The notes under the pieces were generated by a model. The model saw only the letters and a program-made list of their open reading frames with translations. It was not told where the DNA came from and did no database searches. A stretch of 64,000 bases of DNA, taken from NCBI RefSeq assembly GCF_043194295.1, contig NZ_JBAFVK010000011.1, one strand, 5' to 3'. Positions 18,024 to 27,154 of this stretch are shown one piece after another. Source of the stretch: Xanthobacter autotrophicus. GTDB lineage: Bacteria > Pseudomonadota > Alphaproteobacteria > Rhizobiales > Xanthobacteraceae. How positions within the stretch are numbered: position 1 is the first letter of the stretch; each line of letters opens with the position of its first letter. Made by a program: the position numbers and the translations under genes.

Positions 18024-19105
18024 GCCTCCACGACGAGGGTCTCCACCGAGGAGATGGTGGGCAGGTGCTCGGCGACGCGGCTCCAGGTCTCACCCTCGTC
18101 GGGTGAGACATAAAGCTCGCCCGAGCCGGTGCCGAAATAGACGCCCGCCGGCTCCAGCGTGTCGGTGGCCATGGCCTGGCGCAGCACGTTGAAATAGGCG
18201 TTCTGCTGCGGCAAGCCCGCACGCAGAGCGGTCCAATTTGCGCCGCCGTCGCGGGTGCGCCAGACGGCGGCCTTGGCATCGGGCATGAAGCGGCCCGCCG
18301 TGTCGCCGTTCAGCGGGACCAGAAAGAGCGTGTCCGGATCGCGCGGGTGGGCGGCGGCGGGAAAGCCGAAGCTGGAGGGCAGGCCCTGCTCGATGCTGGC
18401 CCAACTCACTCCGCCATCGTCCGAGCGGTACATGCCGCAATGGTTCTGCTGGTAGAGCCGATGGCGCATGCCCGGTGCCTTCACCACGCAATGCACGCAC
18501 TGGCCGTGCTCGGGATAATTCTGGCCCTCGGGCAGGTAATCGGCGCGGGTGCCGCGATTGCGCGCGCTCCAGGTCTTGCCGCCATCGGCGCTGTGGAACA
18601 CGCCGGCGGCGGAGATGCCCACCCATACTCCGTCGGGATCTTCCGGGTCCAGAACGAGGGAATGCAGGATCAGCCCGGCCCCGCCCGGATTCCATTCGGC
18701 GCGGGAGGGGTGCTGCTGGAGCCCGTCCAGATGGGTGAAGCTCTCCCCGCCATCGTCGGAGCGGAACAGGCCGGCCGGTTCCACCCCGGCATAGAGCGTG
18801 CCGCCGGGGCCGGGGGCGAGGCTCCACACGGTTTTCACCGGCGTCTCGCCTTCGGCATAGGCGAGGCCCCGGCTGGAATGGCGCCAGGAGGCGCCGAGAT
18901 CGTCCGACTGCCACACGGCGGGGCCGAACCATTCGTTGCCGCCACCCGCATGGATGCGTCCCGTCGCCGGGTCGCCCACCACATGGTTCATGGGCCAGGT
19001 GTCGCAATACGGGCCGCGCAGGGCCCATGCACGGCGAGCCCCGTTGCTTTCGAGGATGAAGGCCCCCTTCTTGGTTCCCACCAGCACCAGCACCGTTCGC
19101 GCCAT
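18020..19105 (-). CDS. BNR/Asp-box repeat beta-propeller protein (sialidase-like fold)
   Basis: A 361-residue protein with at least five Asp-box repeats of the form S-x-D-x-G-x-x-W (SDDLGASW, SDDGGESF, SADGGKTW, SDDGGVSW, TRDGGANW, SPDEGETW), which build a multi-blade propeller. Labels such as exo-alpha-sialidase or glycosyl hydrolase come from the fold only; I see no sialidase arginine triad or FRIP motif. There is no signal peptide: MARTVLVLVGTKKGAFILES reads as a cytoplasmic start, with GGGAGGAGC upstream of ATG 19105. It is coupled to a MoaD/ThiS-like gene. Confidence 0.82.
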   Translation of the reverse strand: MARTVLVLVGTKKGAFILESNGARRAWALRGPYCDTWPMNHVVGDPATGRIHAGGGNEWFGPAVWQSDDLGASWRHSSRGLAYAEGETPVKTVWSLAPGPGGTLYAGVEPAGLFRSDDGGESFTHLDGLQQHPSRAEWNPGGAGLILHSLVLDPEDPDGVWVGISAAGVFHSADGGKTWSARNRGTRADYLPEGQNYPEHGQCVHCVVKAPGMRHRLYQQNHCGMYRSDDGGVSWASIEQGLPSSFGFPAAAHPRDPDTLFLVPLNGDTAGRFMPDAKAAVWRTRDGGANWTALRAGLPQQNAYFNVLRQAMATDTLEPAGVYFGTGSGELYVSPDEGETWSRVAEHLPTISSVETLVVEA

Positions 19106-19228
19106 TTGCTCCTCCCTCGGCCAGCCGGCCCCACCCGGTCTCCTGCCGAGGACGCAAGCGCCGGGCGCGCTCCGACAGGCGCGCCGGAATTTTCCGTCGG
19201 GCGTTTTCAACGGCCTTGGAATTCGATG

Positions 19229-19254
19229 ACTGATGATTTATGATATTCATCAGT
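19229..19254. promoter_or_regulatory. palindromic operator, TetR gene promoter
   Basis: ACTGATGA and TCATCAGT form perfect 8-bp arms around a 10-bp AT-rich centre, ending four bases before the TetR start codon. A related 26-bp palindrome stands before the RND operon (19921-19946), identical at 18 of 26 positions. This suggests one repressor controls both. Confidence 0.65.
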
Positions 19255-19258
19255 TCTG

Positions 19259-19885
19259 ATGGAGATGGCCTTGAACATCCGGGTGAAGGAGACGGCGGAC
19301 GAGACCCGCGAGCGCATCGCGCGGACGGCGGAAGAGCTGTTCCGCCGCATGGGTTTCGCCAAGACGGCGGTGGCGGACATCGCCGCCGAGTTGGGCATGT
19401 CGGCCGCCAACGTCTATCGCTTCTTCCCCTCCAAGACCGCCATCGTCGCCACCATCTGCACCCGCACCCTGCTTGAGAACGAGGCGCAGATCGCCGCCGT
19501 GCTCGCGGGAGAGGGCACCCCGCAAGAGCGCATCATTGAGGGCTTTGTGACCATCCTGCGCTACCACAAGGAGAATTTCCTTGAGGAGCGGCGCGTGCAC
19601 GACATGGTGCTGGTGGCCATGGAGAACAATTGGGATGCCATCGAGGCCCACAAGGCGCGCATCGGCGGCATGATCGCCAAGGTGCTGGCCGAGGGCATCG
19701 AGAGCGGCGTCTTCGTGCCCCATGATCCGGGGATGGCGAGCCAGATCATCCTCGGCGCCTGCGTGCGCTATTGCCACCCGGTGTTGGTGGTCCAGCATAT
19801 CGACGAGGATCTGGAGGCGGGCTTGCGGGCCAGCCTCAGCTTCATTCTGCGGAGCATCGAGGTGGAGCGGACACCACTCCCCTGA
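19259..19885 (+). CDS. TetR/AcrR family transcriptional regulator
   Basis: A 208-residue repressor. The N-terminal helix-turn-helix is TRERIARTAEELFRRMGFAK, TAVADIAAELGMSAANVYRF and FPSKTAIVATI; the C-terminal half is the ligand-binding TetR domain. It lies directly upstream of an RND efflux pair in the same direction, and both promoters carry the same palindrome, so it most likely represses itself and the pump until a toxic ligand binds. ATG 19259 or 19265 may start translation; the operator nearly touches the start codon. Confidence 0.9.
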   Translation: MEMALNIRVKETADETRERIARTAEELFRRMGFAKTAVADIAAELGMSAANVYRFFPSKTAIVATICTRTLLENEAQIAAVLAGEGTPQERIIEGFVTILRYHKENFLEERRVHDMVLVAMENNWDAIEAHKARIGGMIAKVLAEGIESGVFVPHDPGMASQIILGACVRYCHPVLVVQHIDEDLEAGLRASLSFILRSIEVERTPLP

Positions 19886-19920
19886 ACGGGAGTGATCCGC
19901 GCGCTTTCGTGCGCCTTAAA

Positions 19921-19946
19921 AGTGATGAAAGATGAATTTCGTCAGC
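19921..19946. promoter_or_regulatory. palindromic operator, RND efflux promoter
   Basis: The imperfect palindrome carries TGATGAAA and TTTCGTCA arms around GATGAA, 36 bp before the adaptor start codon. Aligned without gaps it agrees with the site before tetR at 18 of 26 positions, including both outer arms. Confidence 0.6.
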
Positions 19947-19982
19947 GTTGAGCTGTTACTCGACATTTGACAGGACCGTGCC

Positions 19983-21173
19983 ATGCCAGTCGCTGCCCCC
20001 GACCCCCATCCGTCTTCCGGTGCGCCGCGCCTTTTGCGTGCGGGCCTGCTCGTCTCTTCTCTCGCCGCCGTCGCCGCCCTGCTCACCGCCTGCGGAGACC
20101 AGGCCCCCGCCCAGACTCAGGCGGATGCGCCTCAGGTGGTGGCGCGGCCGGTGCAGGTTACCACCGTGGCCTTCAAGCCGCGCGATGCGGAGAAGACCTT
20201 CGTCGGCGTGGTCCGGGCGCGGCGGGAGATCGACCTTGCCTTCCGCGTGGGCGGCAAGATGGTGCAGCGGAAGGTGGAGGTGGGGGACCTGGTGGCGCCG
20301 GGCGACGTGGTGGCCCGCATGGATCCCGAAGACCTGAGGCTCGAACTGGAGAGCGCGCGGGCGGAACTCGCCGCCGCCACCGCCAATCTCAACCAGACCT
20401 CCGCCGAGGACGGGCGCTACCGGTCGCTCACTGCAAAGGGATACTCTTCGAACGCCGATCTCGATCGCAAATCCCTCGCCAAGGAGGAGGCGGTCGGCCG
20501 CCTGGAGCGGGCGAAGCGGGCGCTGGAACTGGCCGAGAACCGGCTCTCCTATGCCGAGCTGGTGGCCGATGCGGCGGGCGTGGTGGTGGCCACCGCCGCC
20601 GAGCCGGGGCAGGTGGTGTCCTCCGGCCAGACCATCGTCCGCGTGGCGCGGCTGGACGAGAAGGAGGCCGTGGTTTCCCTGCCGGAGACCGCGCTGGCCG
20701 ATGCCCGCGCCGCCGATGCCTTCGTGACCTTGTGGGCCGAGCCGGGCCGGCGCATTCCCGCCCGGCTGCGCGAGCTTTCGCCCCAGGCCGATGCCACATC
20801 GCGCACCTATCCCGCGCGCTTCACCCTCGATGGGGCGGATGCCACCGTCGCCCTCGGCATGACCGCCACCGTCACCCTGCGCCCGAAGGACCAGCAGGTG
20901 GTGGCACGGCTGCCGTTGTCCGCCGTCATCGATCGGGGCCATGGCCCGCAGGTGTTCGTGGTGGACGGCGCCAGCCGCACCCTTGCCGCAAGGCCGATCA
21001 CCATCGCTGCCTATACGGAGGATCAGGTGCTGGTGGCCGGCGGCGTCGCGCCCGGCGACGAGGTGGTGACGCTGGGCGTGCAGACGCTGCTGCCGGGCCA
21101 GAAAGTGCGCACCGCCAAGCTTCCGGGCAGCACCGACATGGCCGCCGCCGGCCTCAGGGAGATCCGGCCGTGA
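19983..21173 (+). CDS. RND efflux periplasmic adaptor subunit (membrane fusion lipoprotein)
   Basis: The 396-residue adaptor links an inner-membrane RND pump to an outer-membrane channel. It starts with a lipoprotein signal, lipobox LLTAC with Cys37. A barrel-sandwich hybrid follows (IDLAFRVGGKMVQRKVEVGD and later LVADAAGVVVATAAEPGQVV) around a long alpha-hairpin (about residues 115-190). A beta-barrel and membrane-proximal domain complete it. The stop overlaps the pump start (GTGA at 21170-21173), so the two are translationally coupled. No outer-membrane factor gene is adjacent; a shared TolC may serve. The drug range is unknown. Confidence 0.92.
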   Translation: MPVAAPDPHPSSGAPRLLRAGLLVSSLAAVAALLTACGDQAPAQTQADAPQVVARPVQVTTVAFKPRDAEKTFVGVVRARREIDLAFRVGGKMVQRKVEVGDLVAPGDVVARMDPEDLRLELESARAELAAATANLNQTSAEDGRYRSLTAKGYSSNADLDRKSLAKEEAVGRLERAKRALELAENRLSYAELVADAAGVVVATAAEPGQVVSSGQTIVRVARLDEKEAVVSLPETALADARAADAFVTLWAEPGRRIPARLRELSPQADATSRTYPARFTLDGADATVALGMTATVTLRPKDQQVVARLPLSAVIDRGHGPQVFVVDGASRTLAARPITIAAYTEDQVLVAGGVAPGDEVVTLGVQTLLPGQKVRTAKLPGSTDMAAAGLREIRP

Positions 21174-24100
21174 GCCCCGCCGACCAGCCCCCCGGGAGCG
21201 CGCCGGACGAAGCCGGCTCGGGCTTCAACCTCTCGCGCTGGGCCATCACCCACCGCGCACTGACCCTGTTCGCCGTCCTCTTGCTGGCAGCGGCGGGGGC
21301 TTATTCCTACCTCAACCTCGGCCGCGCCGAGGACCCCTCCTTCACCATCAAGGTCATGGTGGTGCAGGCGGCGTGGCCGGGGGCCACCGCGTCCGAAATG
21401 CAGGCCCAGGTGGCCGACCCCATCGAGAAGAAGCTGCAGTCCCTGCCGCACCTCGACCGGGTGGAGAGCTATTCGCGCCCCGGCGTCTCCTTCGTGCAGA
21501 TCTTCCTGGCGGATTCCACCCCGGCGCGGGAGGTGAAGGACCTCTGGTACCAGGTGCGCAAGAAGGTCGCCGACATGCGCGGCGACCTGCCGGCGGGCGT
21601 CATCGGCCCCGGCTTCGACGACGAATATGGCGACGTCTATTCCGCCCTCTACATGCTGAGCGGGGAGGGTGCCGCCCCGGCCGAGCTGAAGCGGCAGGCC
21701 GAGATCATCCGCCAGCGCCTGTTGCGCGTGAAGGACGTGGAAAAGGTCGACCTCATCGGCGAGCGGCCCGAGCGAATCTATATTGAGTTCTCCCACGCCC
21801 GCCTCGCCAACCTGGGCGTCACCCCGGCGCAGGTGTTCGACAGCGTCGCCCGGCAGAATGCCGTGGTGGCGGGTGGCGCGGTGGATACCCGCTCCGACCG
21901 CATCAATCTGCGCCTCACCGGCGCCTTCAGCGGCGTCGAGGCCATCGCCGAGGTTCCGGTGGCGGTGAACGGCTCGCTGGTGCGCCTCGGCGACATCGCC
22001 ACCGTCAAGCGTGGATACGAGGACCCACCTTCCTTCCTGGTGCGCCAGCATGGGCGCCCGGCCATCGGCATCGGTGTGTCCATGGCGGCGGGTACCAACA
22101 TCCTCACCCTCGGCAAAGAGCTGAAGGCGGCCATGGCGGAGGCCACCGCCGAGCTGCCCGTGGGCATCGATGTGACCCAGGTGGCCGACCAGCCGCACAT
22201 CGTCGGCGAATCGGTGGGCGAGTTCCTGAAGACCTTCGTGGAAGCCCTCGTCATCGTGCTGGTGGTGAGCTTCCTGTCGCTGGGCTTCCGCACCGGCATC
22301 GTGGTGGCGCTCTCCGTGCCGCTGGTGCTGGCCATCGTGTTCCTGGTCATGTTCGCCACCGGCATGGACCTGCACCGCATCACCCTCGGTGCACTCATCA
22401 TTGCGCTGGGGCTTCTGGTGGACGACGCCATCATCGCCATCGAGATGATGGTGGTGAAGATGGAGGAGGGCTGGGACCGCATGCGCGCGGCCACCTTCGC
22501 CTGGACCTCCACCGCCTTCCCCATGCTCACCGGCACGCTGGTGACCGCCGCCGGCTTCCTGCCCGTGGGCTTCGCCAAGTCGTCCTCCGGCGAGTATGCC
22601 GGCGGCATCTTCTGGGTGGTGGGCTTCGCCCTCATCGCCTCGTGGTTCGTGGCGGTGATCTTCACGCCCTATCTCGGCACGGTGCTTTTGCCCGACATGA
22701 AGAAGGGCCATGCCCACGAGATGCACGACGGCCGCCTCTACCGTGCCTTCCGCCGGGTGCTGGAGGCGAGCCTGCGGCACCGCTTCCTGGTGATCGGCGC
22801 CACGGTGGCGATGTTCGTCGGCTCCGTCGTGGCGTTCGGCCTTGTGCAGCAGCAGTTCTTCCCCACCTCCACCCGGCCCGAGCTGTTCCTGGAGATGCGC
22901 CTGCCCGAGGGCACGTCCATCACCGCCACCGAGGCCACGGCGAAGAAGGCTGAGGCCCTGATCGGCGACGATGCCGACGTGGCGACCGCCACCACTTACG
23001 TGGGCCGCGGCGCGCCGCGCTTCTGGCTCGGCCTCAACCCGGTGCTGCCGAACCCGAATTTCGCGCAGATCGTCATCGTGGCGAAGGACATCGAGGCCCG
23101 CGAGCGGCTCAAGGCGCGGCTCGACGGCGCCCTCGCCGAAGGTGCGCTCTCGGAAGCGCGGGTGCGCGTCGACCGCTTCGTGTTCGGCCCGCCGGTGGGC
23201 TTCCCGGTGCAGTTCCGCGTGGTGGGCCCCGACCCCATCGCGGTGCGCGACATCGCCGAGAAGGTGCGCGTGGTCATGGCCGCCGACAAGGACATGATCG
23301 ACCCCCACCTCAATTGGGGCGAGCAGGTCAAGTCCATCACCCTGGCCGTGGACCAGGACCGCGCCCGCGCCCTCGGCACCACCCCGCGCGATCTCGCCGA
23401 GACCCTCCAGACCCTGCTGTCCGGCTATACCGTGACCCAGCACCGCGAGGGCAACCTGCTCATCGACGTGGTGGCCCGCGCCGTCCCTGAGGAACGCCTG
23501 GACCTCGAACACCTCGCCGCCCTCACGGTAACCACCCGCAACGGGCTCGCCGTGCCACTGGGACAGGTGGCGCGCATCGCTTATGCCCATGAGGAGCCCA
23601 TCCTCTGGCGGCGCGACCGCGACCTCGTGCTCACCGTGCGCGGCGACGTGAAGGACGGGGTGCAGCCGCCGGACGTGACCACGCGGCTGTTGCCGAAGCT
23701 GGCGTCCCTCAAGGCCGAACTGCCGCCCGGCTACCGCATCGAGACCGGCGGCTCCATCGAGGAGAGCGCCAAGGCCAACGCCTCGCTGGCGGCGGTGTTC
23801 CCGGTGATGATCATCGTGATGCTGACGCTGCTGATGATCCAGCTGCAGAGCTTCTCGCGCCTGGCGCTGGTGCTGGCCACGGCGCCCCTCGGCCTCATCG
23901 GCGCGGCGGCGGGGCTGATCATCGCCCACAAGCCGTTCGGCTTCGTGGCGCTGCTGGGGCTCATCGCGCTGGCCGGCATGATCATGCGCAACACGGTGAT
24001 CCTGGTGGACCAGATCGACCACGACATCCGCGACGGACACACCCCCCACCGCGCCATCGTGGATGCCACGCTGCGGCGGGCACGGCCGGTGGTGCTCACG

Positions 24101-24301
24101 GCGCTGGCGGCGGTGCTGGGCATGATCCCGCTCGCTGAAAGCGTGTTCTGGGGCCCCATGGCCGTGACCATCATGGGCGGCCTTCTTGTGGCCACCGTGC
24201 TCACGTTGCTGGTGGTGCCGGCGCTCTACGCCACTTGGTTCCGTGTGAAGGTCGCGGATGAAAAGGAAGCGCCGGCGGCCCTGCCGCTGCCGGCCGAATG
24301 A
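21170..24301 (+). CDS. efflux RND transporter permease subunit
   Basis: A proton-driven inner-membrane pump of 1043 residues, start GTG 21170 inside the adaptor stop. It shows twelve expected membrane segments: the first at about residues 28-50, a bundle from about 335 to 540 and another from about 860 to 1030. Two large periplasmic loops lie between. Conserved points include LGRAEDPSFTIK after TM1 and IALGLLVDDAIIAIEMM in TM4, with the proton-relay Asp pair. The sequence fits the heavy-metal/hydrophobe HAE-type branch seen in rhizobia; it lacks the His-rich or Met features of a clear metal pump. Confidence 0.93.
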   Translation: MSPADQPPGSAPDEAGSGFNLSRWAITHRALTLFAVLLLAAAGAYSYLNLGRAEDPSFTIKVMVVQAAWPGATASEMQAQVADPIEKKLQSLPHLDRVESYSRPGVSFVQIFLADSTPAREVKDLWYQVRKKVADMRGDLPAGVIGPGFDDEYGDVYSALYMLSGEGAAPAELKRQAEIIRQRLLRVKDVEKVDLIGERPERIYIEFSHARLANLGVTPAQVFDSVARQNAVVAGGAVDTRSDRINLRLTGAFSGVEAIAEVPVAVNGSLVRLGDIATVKRGYEDPPSFLVRQHGRPAIGIGVSMAAGTNILTLGKELKAAMAEATAELPVGIDVTQVADQPHIVGESVGEFLKTFVEALVIVLVVSFLSLGFRTGIVVALSVPLVLAIVFLVMFATGMDLHRITLGALIIALGLLVDDAIIAIEMMVVKMEEGWDRMRAATFAWTSTAFPMLTGTLVTAAGFLPVGFAKSSSGEYAGGIFWVVGFALIASWFVAVIFTPYLGTVLLPDMKKGHAHEMHDGRLYRAFRRVLEASLRHRFLVIGATVAMFVGSVVAFGLVQQQFFPTSTRPELFLEMRLPEGTSITATEATAKKAEALIGDDADVATATTYVGRGAPRFWLGLNPVLPNPNFAQIVIVAKDIEARERLKARLDGALAEGALSEARVRVDRFVFGPPVGFPVQFRVVGPDPIAVRDIAEKVRVVMAADKDMIDPHLNWGEQVKSITLAVDQDRARALGTTPRDLAETLQTLLSGYTVTQHREGNLLIDVVARAVPEERLDLEHLAALTVTTRNGLAVPLGQVARIAYAHEEPILWRRDRDLVLTVRGDVKDGVQPPDVTTRLLPKLASLKAELPPGYRIETGGSIEESAKANASLAAVFPVMIIVMLTLLMIQLQSFSRLALVLATAPLGLIGAAAGLIIAHKPFGFVALLGLIALAGMIMRNTVILVDQIDHDIRDGHTPHRAIVDATLRRARPVVLTALAAVLGMIPLAESVFWGPMAVTIMGGLLVATVLTLLVVPALYATWFRVKVADEKEAPAALPLPAE

Positions 24302-24485
24302 ATGGCCCGCCTGGGCGCCGGATCCGGTCGGATCTCGTGTGCGCGGGCGGACAACGAGGTCCCGGCGCCCCCCGGGACAGTCCTCCCTGCCCGGTCGCGG
24401 CTATTGCCCCCAGTCGTGGCCGGGCGGGAGGATATCTTGATCAGCCGCCGCTCCGCCCGATGGTTCGGACGGGGCAGAACGGGCC

Positions 24486-25061
24486 TCAGCTCTTCTTCTC
24501 GCGCAGGGCGAGGCCGAACATGAGCGTGCCGACGCCGTTGACGATGAGGTCGACGCCCAGGAACAGGCCGAGGATGTAGAGCGAGTTCACCGGCCAGCGG
24601 GCGATGATGATGGCGCCAAGCAGCAGGGTGACGATGCCCGACACCACGATGAAGCCCCAGCCCTTGGCGGGCCGCGAGCCCACGCCGGCGAAGATGCGGA
24701 AGATGCCTTCTACCGCCAGCGCCACGCCGATCATGAGCGTCAGCACGCCGGCACCCAGCAGCGGGTTGTAGATCATAAGGCCACCGGCCACCACGTAGAG
24801 CACGCCGGCCAGCAGCCAGTAGAAGAAGCGGCCCCAGCCCTGGACCCGAAAGGCGTGGATGACCTGGACCACGCCGCCCACGAGAACCAGCGCGCCCACC
24901 CACAGCACCGTGACGAAGGTGGAGGCGAGCACATGGGCGAGGGCCACGAACCCGAGCACGATGAATGCGATGCCCAGCACTGCGAACCAGCCCCAGCTGG
25001 CGCGGATGGCGTGGAGCTGATCGGTAACGGTGGATGCGGGGGTCTGCGCAGGCATTGTCAT
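24486..25061 (-). CDS. HdeD family membrane protein
   Basis: A 191-residue inner-membrane protein with six hydrophobic segments in three paired repeats, each opening with a W or G-rich turn: SWGWFAVLGIAFIVLGFVAL, TFVTVLWVGALVLVGGVVQV, WLLAGVLYVVAGGLMIYNP, LTLMIGVALAVEGIFRIFAG, and GWGFIVVSGIVTLLLGAIII. This is the DUF308/HdeD pattern. HdeD in E. coli helps survival in acid at high cell density; the molecular action is unknown. GGAGACGGC precedes ATG 25061. Convergent with the RND operon. Confidence 0.9.
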   Translation of the reverse strand: MTMPAQTPASTVTDQLHAIRASWGWFAVLGIAFIVLGFVALAHVLASTFVTVLWVGALVLVGGVVQVIHAFRVQGWGRFFYWLLAGVLYVVAGGLMIYNPLLGAGVLTLMIGVALAVEGIFRIFAGVGSRPAKGWGFIVVSGIVTLLLGAIIIARWPVNSLYILGLFLGVDLIVNGVGTLMFGLALREKKS

Positions 25062-25615
25062 TTTGCCGTCTCCGGATGCGAGGCCGTAGATCCCTCGCCG
25101 GTTGGGGTGAGTCGTTCCACCCCCTGCGATCATACAGGAGGAACCGGCAGCTCACAGCGCGGGGTGTACCGGAGTTGGGGTGCAATCCGGTGCTCGGAAC
25201 GGCGACGCAAGGTGGTGTCTCAATCTGAATGTGCCAGGCCCTGACCGGGCAGCCCTTGTTCTCCCCGACGAGCGGGAGAGAGGGCGAATGGCTTGCTTTC
25301 AAACAGGAACACGACCCATCGTCCGGCGCGTCGTCAACCGGCCCGCAAGACGGGCAACGGCCGCTCCGATTCGCGCGTCAGCGGTGTTCGGAACCGGCGG
25401 TGAACGGGAAGGGAGCCTGGGAGCTGGAAAAAGCCGAGGCACCGGCAGGCCGGGACGCAGGCTCGAGGGTCGCCGTCATCGCGCGTCTCCGGATTGGAAC
25501 CGGGAGGCATCCCGCATGAGGGATGTTTGGGCGCCGGCTTGCCGGGGTGGACCCGGGAGGTGGGAGAGCAGCAGGTGAACCCGGCCGGCGCAGGACGCCG
25601 ACCGGGTTTGAAGAA
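25062..25615. other. long gap between hdeD-like gene and L,D-transpeptidase gene
   Basis: 554 bp with no believable coding frame, RNA gene or strong hairpin on either strand. Both flanking genes are on the minus strand, so it must hold the HdeD promoter (near 25062-25150) and the 3' untranslated end of the transpeptidase gene. Base composition is like the flanks. Nothing else is seen. Confidence 0.4.
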
Positions 25616-26851
25616 TCAGCGCTGGGCCGGGACCACCGGCTTGCCGGCGGACGCGGTGGAGACCGGGGCGCCCGCATTGGCCTGCGGCGTGCCGGTCTTC
25701 GGCAGGATCACCACCTTGGTGCCCACGCCGGCGCGGTCGAACAGGTCTTCGATGTCGGCGTTCAGCAGACGGAAGCAACCGGACGACACGAACTTGCCGA
25801 TGGTCTGGGGCTCGTTGGTGCCGTGGATGCGGTACTCGGTGCTGCCCAGATAGAGCGCGCGGGCGCCCATGGGATTTCCCGGGCCACCGGCCATGAAGCG
25901 CGGCAGGTAGGGCTGGCGCTGGATCATCTCCGACGGCGGGCGCCAATCGGGCCATTCCGCCTTGCGGGATATCTTCTGCGTGCCGGCCCAGGTAAAGCCC
26001 TCGCGGCCCACGCCGATACCGTAGCGGATCGCCTTGCCGCCACCCACCACGTAATAAAGGTAGGTGTTGGGCGTATCGATGATGATGGTGCCAGCCGGTT
26101 GGGTGGTCACATAATCCACCGTCTGGCGGCGGAAACGCTCCGGCACCGGCTCGGTGGGATCCACGTTCTCGATGCGCGGGCCAGACGGCGCCTCGGTGGT
26201 GCCGGGCACCACGGCGGCGTTGGGCGAATAGGCGCCGGCGGGCGGCGGACCGGCGTTGATGCTGGCGTAGATGGCGTCCTGGTCCACCGCGCCGCGGCCA
26301 GAGCCGCCGTAGGTGGCCTGTGCCGGAGGCTCATAGGCGGCGGGGGCCGGCTGGCCATAGGCGCCTGCGGTCGGAGCCGCCTGGGGCGTCGCGTAGGTCT
26401 GCTGGCTATAGCCCTGGTTGCCGTAGATTTGACCCTGCGGCACGACCGCGGCGGGCTGCGGGCCGCCCTGGGGGGCGACGGCGCTCGGCGCGGCCGAATA
26501 GGTCGGCTGCACGGGCTGCGGGTAGCCCTGCTGGGGGTAGGCCTGCTGCGGATAAGGCTGCGCTGCGGGGGCGCCATAGCCGGGCGTCGCCTGCTGGCCG
26601 GGGGGCGGCAGCTCGGTGCGCTCCAACTGGTCCCGGCGCACGGGAGCCTGGCGGGCATAGGGATCGGAATAGCCGGGCGGCGGCGCGCCATAGCCCCCCA
26701 CGGAGCCGGGCGGTAGCGTGCCGGTTTCCTCTTCGTCTGCCGCGTTGGCGGGCAGGCTGTAGTTCGTGCCGTTGGTGGCCTGGCCGAAGGCCGGCGCGGT
26801 GAGAACCGATGCCCCGAAGGCGGCGAGGAGAAGTTTGTGGCGCAAGGTCAT
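25616..26851 (-). CDS. L,D-transpeptidase with long Pro/Gln-rich linker
   Basis: A periplasmic YkuD-domain enzyme that makes 3-3 crosslinks in peptidoglycan or anchors proteins to it. The 411-residue protein has a signal peptide (residues 1-23, cleaved near APAFG). A low-complexity linker of about 190 residues rich in Pro, Gln, Tyr and Ala (repeats like QQAYPQQGYPQP) follows. The YkuD domain covers about 245-390, with IHGTNEPQTIG and the catalytic SSGCFRL. The tail is disordered. The linker could span the periplasm. Rhizobia rely heavily on L,D-crosslinks and carry many such paralogues. Confidence 0.92.
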   Translation of the reverse strand: MTLRHKLLLAAFGASVLTAPAFGQATNGTNYSLPANAADEEETGTLPPGSVGGYGAPPPGYSDPYARQAPVRRDQLERTELPPPGQQATPGYGAPAAQPYPQQAYPQQGYPQPVQPTYSAAPSAVAPQGGPQPAAVVPQGQIYGNQGYSQQTYATPQAAPTAGAYGQPAPAAYEPPAQATYGGSGRGAVDQDAIYASINAGPPPAGAYSPNAAVVPGTTEAPSGPRIENVDPTEPVPERFRRQTVDYVTTQPAGTIIIDTPNTYLYYVVGGGKAIRYGIGVGREGFTWAGTQKISRKAEWPDWRPPSEMIQRQPYLPRFMAGGPGNPMGARALYLGSTEYRIHGTNEPQTIGKFVSSGCFRLLNADIEDLFDRAGVGTKVVILPKTGTPQANAGAPVSTASAGKPVVPAQR

Positions 26852-27152
26852 GTGAGAGGGTTAACCGTGAAACGTGACGAAATTGGAAACGGGCGCGGAA
26901 AAATTTCGCACGCCACATCGGTAATATCGTACGGAAGCGCCGGGCATTCCTACACCTCCACAGATCTGTAACAAAAGCCTCTATGCCCGCATGAACGTTG
27001 GCGCAATGGCACTTCGCGCAGCGCCGCTGATCGTGATCGGCATGGCTGCCCCTGTCCGTGCGGCTACGGTGCCGGCCCTTCGCAGGAGGCGATGTAGCCG
27101 AGCGAGAGGGAGACGCTTGAATGTGTCGACGTTAGGATATAAAGATATCTTT
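26852..27152. other. divergent promoter region, L,D-transpeptidase / met operon
   Basis: 301 bp between divergent starts. It ends in the palindrome that overlaps the regulator's start codon (27139-27154). A frame open from 26991 runs into the regulator, but its leader has no domain character and would read through the palindrome, so I do not call it coding. Confidence 0.45.
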
Positions 27153-27154
27153 AT
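27139..27154. promoter_or_regulatory. 16-bp perfect palindrome, candidate SahR-type operator
   Basis: ATAAAGATATCTTTAT is its own reverse complement and covers the first two bases of the regulator's ATG. ArsR-family dimers bind AT-rich palindromes of this size. The SahR-type motif reported for methionine-cycle regulators, as I recall it, is of the same form. Binding here would block transcription of regulator-metF-metH. Confidence 0.65.

Noticed and set aside
18020..19105. True sialidase
   Set aside because: Asp-box repeats are present, but there is no signal peptide, no FRIP motif and no arginine triad. The fold name does not establish the enzyme.
19967..21169. Upstream extension of the RND permease frame over the adaptor gene
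   Set aside because: The frame is open by composition only. The adaptor gene in another frame is clearly real, and GTG 21170 gives the proper pump N-terminus.
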